Source of the DNA: Xenopus tropicalis
Taxonomy: Eukaryota; Chordata; Amphibia; Anura; Pipidae
Reading direction: 5' to 3'
Length of the DNA: 64,000 bases
Assembly: GCF_000004195.4 (NCBI RefSeq)
Contig: NC_030677.2
Coordinates: 101,646,829 to 101,710,828 of the forward strand
Both the position numbers and the translations under genes were made by a program. The notes beneath the pieces were generated by a model, which did not search any database, was not told the DNA's origin, and was given only the letters and a program-made list of their open reading frames with translations. Below, one piece after another: positions 36,245 through 45,321 of this stretch (its first letter is position 1; each line of letters opens with the position of its first letter).

Positions 36245-36735
36245 CTTTCTATTTGGTACTGTATCAAATGCTTTAGCAAATTAGTTTGGCACTATCTGTT
36301 ACACATAAAACCATGCTGGCACAAACTTATAGTATTGTGACTTGTAATTCAAGTATTCAAGTACCCTATCCCTTATTACCCTTTCCAAAAGCTTTCCTAC
36401 TACTGATGTCAGACTAACAGGCCTATAGTTTCAGGCTGAGAACGGGACCCCTATTTGAATAACGGCACCACATTAGCAATCCGCCAGTCGGCACCATGCC
36501 AGACCTCAACGAATCCTGAAAAATGAAGCAAAGATGTTTGGCAATCACAGAGCTAAGCTTGTTTAATACCCTGGGATGAATCCCATCTAGTCACAGACCT
36601 TTGTTTAACTATACATATTCAAGTCTCTTTTGATTTTCCTCCTGAGTGACATATGCATAATTAGTAATATTACTAGAATTGGGTGTATTTAAAAGGAAGC
36701 CTTCCTTAGCTGGTTCCTCAGCACTTTCCTTGCAA
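36245..36735 (-). repeat. CR1/L2/Rex1-like LINE, N-terminal reverse transcriptase fragment
   Basis: On the minus strand, pieces of the reverse transcriptase read as ADWRIANVVPLFK, then GKLLERVIRDRVLEYL, in shifting frames with stops. This is the region upstream of the FADD motif. It lies on the 5' side of the 3' fragment at 35223-35447, in the same orientation. Confidence 0.75.
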
Positions 36736-37524
36736 TCCAATCCATAATAATACATTCATTTCTTTAAACATATCCATATCACAAGCTTTTTTAGTGCTTA
36801 AATATGCTTTCATATGTATGGAAACATTAATAAGTAACTTTTATTACTGTTTTTTTAACTTTAGTAGTCAGGATAACATAAATTAGTTGAGATCCCCTTC
36901 TAAGAACCGTATACAGAATCCAGAATGCATTTTAAGGAATCAAGAATGGGTCGTGGCAGGTTAATACCACAAATCCTTTAAGAGGCAATTACATCACATG
37001 TCCAGGTGATCCCAGGTCACTCTATGACAAACTTAACATGTGCAGAAATCTTTGACCTTCAGGTTTACTTGGCACTATGGCAACAATTAACACATTCAGC
37101 ATGTAGTAGAAGTAAGTAACACTGAAAAACCAGACAATACATCCAACCTGAATGATGAAGCTTTCCAACCAAAGGTTTTGGAAAATCCACAGATACTTTC
37201 TGATTGGTCATAGACAGACTGGTCCATTAATGAAGCTAAGGGGATATCATGGGAAAAGTAGCAAAAAAAAAAAAAACCTTACTCCGTTTCTGGCCCCTCA
37301 AGCCCGTTTTGCTGTGCTCCGATTGGATCTTTCTTCTTGTGGATTCTCCAATCAGAGCACAGCTTCCTTGACAGACAGTAAAATTGACTAATCAGAGCAC
37401 AGATGCACACAGGGATCGGGAGATTTTGCAAACTGGAAACAGAAATGAAGACTGAAAAGGAGAATCTGCAGCTGTAACTTTACCTAAGAACCAACTCTCA
37501 ACTTTTGCTGCAGTTTTCATCCCA
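36736..37524. other. Intergenic, no supported feature
   Basis: No recognised gene. Two nearby inverted words (CCGATTGGATC... and CCAATCAGAGCACAG around 37318-37400) hint at a small foldback, with an A-run at 37262-37275. Confidence 0.4.
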
Positions 37525-37992
37525 CAGGTATTATACACAGGTACTATACACAGGTACTATACACAGGCACTATACACAGGCACTATACACAGGTACTATA
37601 CACAGGTACTATACACAGGTACTATACCCAGGTACTATACCCAGGTACAATACACAGGTACTATACACAGGTACTATACACAGGTACAATACACAGGTAC
37701 CTTACACAGGTACTATACCCAGGTACTATACACAGGTACAATACACAGGTACCTTACACAGGTACTATACCCAGGTACTATACCCAGGTACAATACACAG
37801 GTACTATACACAGGTACTATACACAGGTACAATACACAGGTACCTTACACAGGTACTATACCCAGGTACTATACACAGGTACAATACACAGGTACTATAC
37901 CCAGGTACTATACCCAGGTACTATACCCAGGTACTATACACAGGCACTATACACAGGTACTATACACAGGTACTATACACAGGTACTATACA
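37525..37992. repeat. 13-bp minisatellite, 36 units
   Basis: The 468-bp block divides into 36 units of the type CAGGTACTATACA, with variants CAGGCACTATACA, CAGGTACAATACA, CAGGTACCTTACA and a ...TACCC form. The variants recur in blocks (ACAATACA, ACCTTACA, ACTATACC in order, at least three times), which shows higher-order amplification. The unit has no stop codon in any forward frame, so a 164-codon open frame spans it. That frame is not evidence of a gene. Confidence 0.95.
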
Positions 37993-38393
37993 GTTCTAAA
38001 GAATCACTAGCTGACATTAAATGGTTTTTTGCCTGACCTGACATCTATAATAATTTATAATCTATCCCCTACCCTAACACATGGAGGGTAAGTTAACTCT
38101 TTCCCTCTGAAAAAGCTCATTGTGTGTTTGTATATTTGTTGTTGTTTTTTGCACTTACTATTTTTTTTTTTTTTTTGTCATTGTTTTGTTCATTTATAGT
38201 AAGTTACAGTGGAGCCAATGTTGTGTATCAGTGCCAGTGTTATAGTGCCAGGGCCTGAATATCTGCCATCCGTACCCACTGCTTCTCACTGTATATAATG
38301 TGCTGGTTTTGTAAATAAGGACTGCGTCTCACTGTATATAATGGGGAGTCAGTACCCACTGCCTTTCTTGCTATAAAACTAACATAAACACAT

Positions 38394-38790
38394 CTAAAGG
38401 GGTGGTTCACTTTTAAGTTAACCTTTAGTATGTTATAGAATGGCCTATTCCTAGCAACTTTGCAATTGGTCTTCCTAATTAATTTTTTTGAATAATTTGC
38501 CTTTCTCTTCTGCCTCTATACAGATTTCAAATGGGGGCCAAAAATATTGCTCTGTGAGGCTACAATTTTATTATTATTATAATTTTGTATTACTTATTTT
38601 TCCAAGTAGGCCCCTTAACTATTCATATTCCCATCTCTTGTTTAAACCACTACCTGGTTGCTAGGGTAAATAAGACCCTAGCAACCAGATAGCTGCTGAA
38701 ATACCAAATGGAGAGCTGCTGAACAAAAAGCTAAATAACTGAAAAACCATTAAAAATAAAAGTGAATGCGAATGCAAACTACCCCTTTAA
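38394..38790. mobile_element. T2-type MITE (GGGGTGGTTCAC family)
   Basis: Starts TAAAGGGGTGGTTCACTTTT and ends GCAAACTACCCCTTTAA. The interior carries the paired words GTTGCTAGGGT and ACCCTAGCAACC. The left TTAA is decayed to CTAA. Its right edge abuts the LINE at 38.8 kb. Confidence 0.8.
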
Positions 38791-38799
38791 GCTAACTGA

Positions 38800-40047
38800 T
38801 CCCAAACACAAATGTTTGCAGATCCCCTAACAGAAGTGCGTTAATGGTACGTTCTCTACTTGGAATAAGGTTCTCAGTGGGGTCCCTCAGGGTTCTGTAC
38901 TGGGTCCACTTTTGTTTAACTTGTTCATAAATGACTTGGGGGAGGGTATTATGAGTAATGTATGAGTGTTTGCAGATGACACAAAACTCTGCAGGCCAGT
39001 CAATTCTATCCAGGATGTGACATCCCTGCAGCAGGATCTTGACCAACTGGCAATCTGGGCAGCTAAGTGGCAGATGAGATTTAATGTGGATAAATGTAAG
39101 GTCATGCACCTGGGATGTAAAAATATGCAAGCCCTGTATACCCTTAATGGGACTGCACTAGGCAAATCCATAATGGAGAAGGACCTTGGAGTCCTTGTAG
39201 ATAATAAACTTGGCTGTAGCAAGCAATGCCAGGCAGCAGCTGCAAGGGCAAACAAGGTTTTGAGCTGTATTAAAAGGGGTATAGATTCACGGGAGGAGGG
39301 GGTTATTCTTCCCCTTTACAGAGCGCTGGTAAGGCCCCATCTAGAATATGCTGTTCAGTTTTGGTCTCCAGTGCTCAAACGGGACATTATTGAGTTAGAG
39401 AGGGTCCAGAGAAGGGCAACTAAGCTGGTAAAGGGTATGTCTCAGTTATGAAGAAAGACTGGCCAAGTTGGGTCTGTTTACACTGGAGAAGAGGCGCTTA
39501 AGAGGTGACATGATAACTATGTATAAATATATAAGGGGATCATATAATAACCTTTCTAATGTTTTATTTACCAGTAGGTCCTTCCAACGGACACGAGGGC
39601 ACCCACTCCGTTTAGAAGAAGGGAGGTTCCATTTAAATATTCGGAAAGGATTTTTTACAGTGAGAGCTGTGAAGTTGTGGAATTCCCTCCCCAAATCAGT
39701 TGTGCTGGCTGATACATTATATAACTTTAAGAAGGGGCTGGATGGCTTCTTAGCAAGTGAGGGAATACAGGGTTATGGGAGATAGCTCTTAGTACAAGTG
39801 AGGGGATACAGGGTTATGGGAGATAGCTCTTAGTACAAGTTGATCCAGGGACTAGTCTGATTGCCATCTTGGAGTCAGGAAGGAATTTTTTCCCCTCTGC
39901 AGCAAATTAGAGAGGCTTCAGATGGGGTTTTTTGCCTTCCTCTGGACCAACTTGTAGTTAGGCAGGTTATATATAGGCATTATGGTTGAACGTGATGGAC
40001 GTACATCTTTTTTCAACCCAACTTACTATGTTACTATGTTACATCCT
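38800..40047 (+). repeat. CR1/L2/Rex1-like LINE, reverse transcriptase remnant to 3' end
   Basis: This is the best-preserved LINE copy. It encodes [20 protein letters not shown], then the catalytic FADDTKLC motif (at about 38966), then thumb and C-terminal segments ([52 protein letters not shown]). A stop falls just before FADD and a frameshift near 39446-39468 breaks the frame. The 3' tail ends CAACCCAACTTACTATGTTA. A 41-base direct duplication occurs at about 39758-39838. No endonuclease domain or first ORF is present. Confidence 0.9.
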
Positions 40048-40223
40048 AAGCATTTTAGGGTAAAAAAAAAAAAGCACCCCCCGCACTTTTGTACAGTATC
40101 CCTGGGAGTCAGTGGGAACGGCAAGAGGTAGTTGGGAGGTTAACTTTTTACGCCAGCAGCGAATCCACTAAGTGTCACATTAGCTGTAGGTCAGTCTGTG
40201 TATGGGCCATCTTTAGCCTCCCC

Positions 40224-40241
40224 TAGTATCATCCTGCAAAA

Positions 40242-40272
<31 letters not shown>

Positions 40273-40511
40273 TATTGATTTTATTAAGGGTTGGTGTTTG
40301 AACATTTCACTTTTGGTCCGTTTGGATACACGTCACATCCTACGTCATCACTTTGTTTCCCGCCACTGAATGTATTTAGGTGTTCAATTTACACAATATG
40401 TTACTTTGAGAAAGGCTGGGAGTCCGGCCGAAACGTCAGTCTCCATTTGTGATGCGTGAATAAAACGATATTTTCTTCATAAGTCCTGTGTGAAGCGGTC
40501 CTTCTGTTCAA

Positions 40512-40549
<38 letters not shown>

Positions 40550-40568
40550 CTGTTGCAGGATGATGCTA
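40224..40568. mobile_element. Foldback-flanked retroelement segment with hammerhead-like motif
   Basis: The outer arms TAGTATCATCCTGCAA (from 40224) and TTGCAGGATGATGCTA (to 40568) are inverted. Inside each arm lies an AT dinucleotide run (40251-40275 and 40513-40545). Between the runs is a non-coding segment with TTGAGAA (40406-40412), a GGCTGG...CCGGCC stem and GAAAC (40430-40434), then GTGAATAAAACG. The layout matches three other segments in this window. Confidence 0.55.
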
Positions 40569-41164
40569 GCTTACTTGCCCCCCCTTGGAAAATTTTCTGC
40601 GGACGCCCATGGGGGATATACAAAAAAACATGCAAAAGTGTTGGTTCCTAATCAGAATGCTTTCTTGCACCAATGAAAAATGTGTAACCAAACATGAGAC
40701 TAAACATTGCACAATGAAATATTAAAATTACATATCTGAGATTAAGAAACCTGAGACAGTGATGCACAGATTCTCTAGACAGGAACTTCAAATTCCAGAA
40801 TCGAACATTTCCCAATGGAAAAAATTAATGATGGGGTTAAATGACTTTGTAAGCCTACGGGGATAGGGTTGGAAATGGTTCCTAAAAGCCATAGACATAC
40901 TATCATGGTTTGCTTTCAAACTGTGGAATCAGCTATGTCTGGTTAAAACAAAAATACATTTTTATTTATTTTTGGAAGTTCAGATATGTTTTTTGCACCT
41001 TTTTTACATAAGCCCAAATAAATTAGCTCATATCAAAAAAGGTGGTATTAAATTCTTTTAAAAGACTTGTGGGTCTGAAAGATACAGTACTTGTACTGAA
41101 AGACAGTAATATGAGTAAAAATTATTGGCACCTATGCAATAAGTTGTAATGATGGCTTTTTCTG
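40569..41164. other. Intergenic, no supported feature
   Basis: No gene recognised. Confidence 0.45.
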
Positions 41165-42103
41165 TTAGGGGGCCCGGCCGCATCATGAAAGTTACACAAT
41201 TTGAGTAAGTTATGCGTAAAGCTGCGCAATTAATGTAACTTTCTCAAAAAATGCTTAGTGAACTACATAACTTGCATATCAAGCAAAAGACAACGCAGAG
41301 AAGCTTTACTGATCATCAATAAATTAAAAAGCTTAAAGGAGAAGGAAAGGCTAAGTCACCGGGGGGTGTCAAAATGTTAGACACCCCACAGTGACTTTAA
41401 TCACTTACCTTTTACCCCGGGCTGGTGCCCCTGTTAGGAGAATACAATCCAGGATAGCTGTGAGTGAGTGTCTCCTCTTCCTTCTTTTGGCTTTGCACAT
41501 GTACTGGCCCCGGGATTCAGAAGTAAGAAGAAGAAACACTCGCTGCAGGTACCAACCCAGGCTAAAGGTAAGCAGTCACCTGGGGGGTGCCTAACATTTG
41601 GCACCCCCCCCCCCAGAGATTTTTACCTTTCCTTCTCCTTTATGGTAAATTCCACTAGCCCCAATGAACTGACTTATTAGCATATTAATTATTCCTTTTA
41701 GATTAACATCAGCTGTTTATATTGGGATCTATTTACTACTCTACACTTTGCAACAGGGGAATGACTGGTTATTGGGCTTCACAGCAACATCATTGGACCG
41801 GTATGCAATTTACTTAACTAATGCAAAAACACATTTTTTGATTTTTTCTTTAAAAGAAACTTACATATAAATGCCATTGACCCCCCAATTAAAATACTGA
41901 CTTTACTGACATAATTTATTTCTTCTATTTTTATGAACTACTACTAAATTATTAGCACAATAATCAATGAAACTCTTTATATGAACTGCTTATTTTAAAG
42001 CAACATCAGCTGCTTCTATTGCACACAAAAGGGGCATGGCCAAAATGTTGATACTGCTCACTTGTGTTCATTGGGGGCCCCAAAGTTTCTGATGGTGGCC
42101 CTG
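41165..42103. mobile_element. hAT element, 5'-truncated paralogue of 21288-22580, with nested TTAA MITE
   Basis: Colinear with the 21.3-kb copy (CTTGCATATCAAGC, AACATCAGCTGTTTATATTG, ATTGGGGGCCCCAAAG) and ends GATGGTGGCCCTG at 42103. The left terminus is missing. A different MITE (41333-41642) sits at the position occupied by the foldback in the other copy. Confidence 0.78.
41333..41642. mobile_element. T2-type MITE (GGAGAAGGAAAGGCT family) nested in hAT
   Basis: The ends are TTAAAGGAGAAGGAAAGGCT and TACCTTTCCTTCTCCTTTA, with inner arms GGGGGGTGTCAAAATGTTAG / CTAACATTTGGCACCCCCCC. TTAA is kept at the left; the right has TTTAT. Confidence 0.82.
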
Positions 42104-43484
42104 CTCCATGTTTGGTATGCTGCACACAGACACAATACAGCAGAATAAGAAAACATTTTTTTCATTTTAAACTGCTTGAATGTGTGTTTCTTATATTGCA
42201 GATTAATTTACAAATTAAAGAATAATCACGAGTAGTAATCCAAATACATCTTACAACCTCATGTGCCACTAATTTTGTTCAGTTTCTGGCAGACCTGTTG
42301 CATTATTTAAGAAAGTGCTAGTGTGTTTGGTGACAATTGTATGCTGTAGGTGGCATTTTAAAAATACTGTTAATCTCTGTGGGTCATAAGGATAGATTCA
42401 GAGCATAATGATGGTAACGTTTGGCAGTTTGTGGGTTAAAATAGATTCTTTAGGGAGCCAGGGAATCCACAACTGGATTAGTGGAAACATGGATTATGAA
42501 GCAACATATTAGATGTGCTTCTCTTTATGCATTATACCACAAGGTTTGTTAAAACAAAGTTTTTCTCTTCTCCATTTCTTTGAGAAAGCTTGAAATGTTT
42601 CTGCTTCAATGTTGACCCTCCCAGGTTGTGCCAGTATCCTTTGCTTCCTTCCCATTGATATTGGATCTTCTCACAGCTGCCTAAAACCAATAAGCCAGCT
42701 GCTCACATTATGGGCAAGCACTTCAAGGGAAATCTGTGCCAAAGGATTCCTTTTCTTCTTCCCATATATTTCAACACTTCTGCTGTATTGCATTTGTTAT
42801 TTTTTTATTACATATAAATAATTCCAACAATCTTTTGCGAATTTTATAGTTTACACCACTGTGCACTTTATGTAATAAAACCTTTAAATGGAAAACGTAT
42901 TTTTGCATCAGTGGAAAACAAGACCATTAAATATGTGCTACATGTGATTGCAGCTTGCATTGCAATAACAGTACTGCAAAATGCTAACCTTTGCTCTTAT
43001 TTATGTTCTCTTTACAACTTTTATTACATTACCACCCCCCCCCCCCAAGCAGTGTAAGTTCTTTTCAAAACAGATTTGATTTTATCTCAAGTTCTCAACT
43101 AATTCTTCTACCCCCTTTTCTACCCCAGTGGTCCCTGATAGTTAAGCTTATGTTTCTAGAACAAGGCAGTTTCTCCTTCTACCTCTCTTTCTGTCTTAGC
43201 AAGCCTTTACGGTAATAATAAATAATACATTCTGTGTATGCAGATTTCCCCATATGCCCATTCTGACTCAGTTCTCAAGCTATGTTTATGTAGGCATGTG
43301 GGTTAACCCGGACCAAAAGAGTTAGACTGATGGGATTGTCTAGCATATCCTTACTATTTTGTTCTTATCATTGGGGTATGTTTATGGGGTTAATCTTTTA
43401 ATAGAATTGGTGGGTGTGTCTTGATTGAATTGGTGGGGGTGCTATATGTGTCTATTTAAACACGGATGCTTTGGGTCACTGATA
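42104..43484. other. Intergenic, no supported feature
   Basis: No gene recognised; a C-run lies near 43034-43047. Open frames at 42609-42821 and 42991-43215 are low-complexity chance frames. Confidence 0.5.
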
Positions 43485-43620
43485 TGGCTTCTGAGGACGT
43501 GGCATGTTGCCATGAAACGCGTTAAGCAAGGCTCTTTGTGATGTTTTTAATCTGGAAGCAATAAATAAATATTTTTACTGAGAGAGAATTTAGTGCTCCG
43601 CTTCAATCCCTTTTACTGCT
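43485..43620 (+). repeat. Retroelement-like segment with hammerhead-like motif
   Basis: CTGAGGA (43491-43497) is followed by a hairpin GTGGCA-TGT-TGCCAT and then GAAAC (43514-43518), CGCG and, 50 bases on, AATAAATAAA. The order CTGANGA, stem, GAAA is the core order of hammerhead ribozymes, with one extra base before the stem. No open frame. Confidence 0.5.
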
Positions 43621-43989
43621 GCTTAAATACGCCTGGATCGGGGGCATTTGGAGGCGCGGATGACCAGTATATGGGCTGCTTTCTTGGTGAGCGCTCCCCT
43701 TATCTATAGTGTGAATCAGTTCTCAAGCTAGCCTAAACTGTAATGGCAGAAGCTGTACAGACAGAGATTTATGCCCCCTTCAGTGGTTAGTGTTGTTTCA
43801 GGACTTCTGTGCTCAGTTTAGTCATGTCCTTGAGTTCAAAACAACAATGTAAAATTCTGAGAACAGCTTCTTATAAGCTTGTTTTTGTGTGCTGTGACTA
43901 TGAAACAATATATAAATTCTGTCATTTCTTTGTCCAGTGTTCTAACTCAAGTTCAGAACCCATGTATACACATTGAATAAACTTGTTCT

Positions 43990-44188
43990 CTGTAGTAATA
44001 AATCAGTACCTTGTATATGACCCCAATATAATTAATTCTTATTGGAGGCAATACAATCCAGTAAGGTTTAATTCATGTTTAAATACTTTTTTAGTAGACT
44101 TAAGGTATGAAGATGCAAATTACAGAAAGCCCCTTATCCAGAAAACCCCAGGCCCCGAGCATTCTGGATAACAGATCCCATACCTGTA
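43990..44188. mobile_element. TACAGGTATGGG-family MITE, right half
   Basis: Contains AGACTTAAGGTATGAAGATG, CCCCTTATCCAGAAAACCCC and the terminus GATCCCATACCTGTA at 44188. The left half is diverged or deleted. Confidence 0.7.
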
Positions 44189-45033
44189 GATACATCTCCT
44201 GTGAACAAAAAGTTGTTGAGTTTAGTTGTCAAGAAATGACTTTGGATTTTGTCTAAACAATAAGGATTTATCCATATCTAAAATTGAATTCTGGATTTGG
44301 TTTATCCCTAATTTAACTTTCCAGGTAAGGATACCAGAGATAATTAGTGATGAATGCATGTGTGCCATAATGAGGCTGATTTTAATTAAATATCTTGCCT
44401 GTAAGTGTGAATACCCTTTTAAAATAACAAAGAAAGCACTTTAGGTGTGTATTTTTGTATTCCTTTTTATGTGACAATAGAATCCTTCACAAAAGTGCAA
44501 CTGCCACGAAATTCAAATTTGAGCAAAGTCAACAAATTCGTATGACCTGTGTTGCCTTGATTTGTCTATCAATGTATAGTCACATGACAGCAAATATTTA
44601 TGTGAATCTGGATACTGCCAAATCCCAAACTCAATTGTGGATTCAGTACAACCCTGATATCAACTGTTCTTAGAAGTTCAAACTTTAAAAAATGTTGCTT
44701 TTCTGCATGAATATTGAAAACGGATATGTATCCACAGTAGCCAAGAGTCCTGTCCAAAATATGACAAGCTAAACAGCTTGCCCTCTATTTGTGGTATCCT
44801 CCTCATGTTGTAAAAAAAATCCCTGCACAACTAGTCCTTAGTCATACCTTAACATTTGATTGTGATATAAAGGAGCTTCTGAAAACAAAACAGATGCAGA
44901 ATATGATATTGTAGGTTATTGGTTACCCAGTCCCTGGAACCTATGTCCCTGCGTATCTGCATTTGTTGGTGGCTTTTATTTTTAAAATATAGCCTCTCTA
45001 GAGCCATTGGCAGATGCTTATGTCCGGGGTGTA
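44189..45033. other. Intergenic, no supported feature
   Basis: No gene or element recognised. Confidence 0.45.
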
Positions 45034-45041
45034 CCCAGCCT

Positions 45042-45313
45042 CAGGGTTTCAAAACCGCCCGCCCAGAAACCGCACGCCCCCCCCAGTGCGCATGCGTGCG
45101 TGACCAGCGGTAGTGCGCATGCGCGAACGGGGGGGTGTGCAAGCGGACATGCGCCGTGGGCCAACTTGCATACGGAGCAATGGGGAGAAGTCCCCATTGC
45201 TCCGTATGGGAGCACACATTTCAAGATTTTTGTGCGGCGGGGCGGCATGCCGCCCCCAGATTTCTGCCGCCCTAGGCCCGGGCCTTTGTGGCCTCTCCAC
45301 AAATCTGGGCCTG
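45042..45313. mobile_element. GC-rich hAT MITE with perfect 8-bp target duplication (inverse copy)
   Basis: An inverted relative of 31771-32057. It begins CAGGGTTTCAAAACCGCCC and ends CCACAAATCTGGGCCTG, with CCGCCCTAGGCCCGGGCC inside. The flanking CCCAGCCT is identical on both sides (45034-45041 and 45314-45321). Its GC-rich body creates several long overlapping open frames, which are not genes. Confidence 0.92.
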
Positions 45314-45321
45314 CCCAGCCT

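Noticed and set aside
37505..37999. 164-codon open frame
   Set aside because: It is only the forward translation of a 13-bp minisatellite with no stop codon in its unit; composition is purely repeat-derived.
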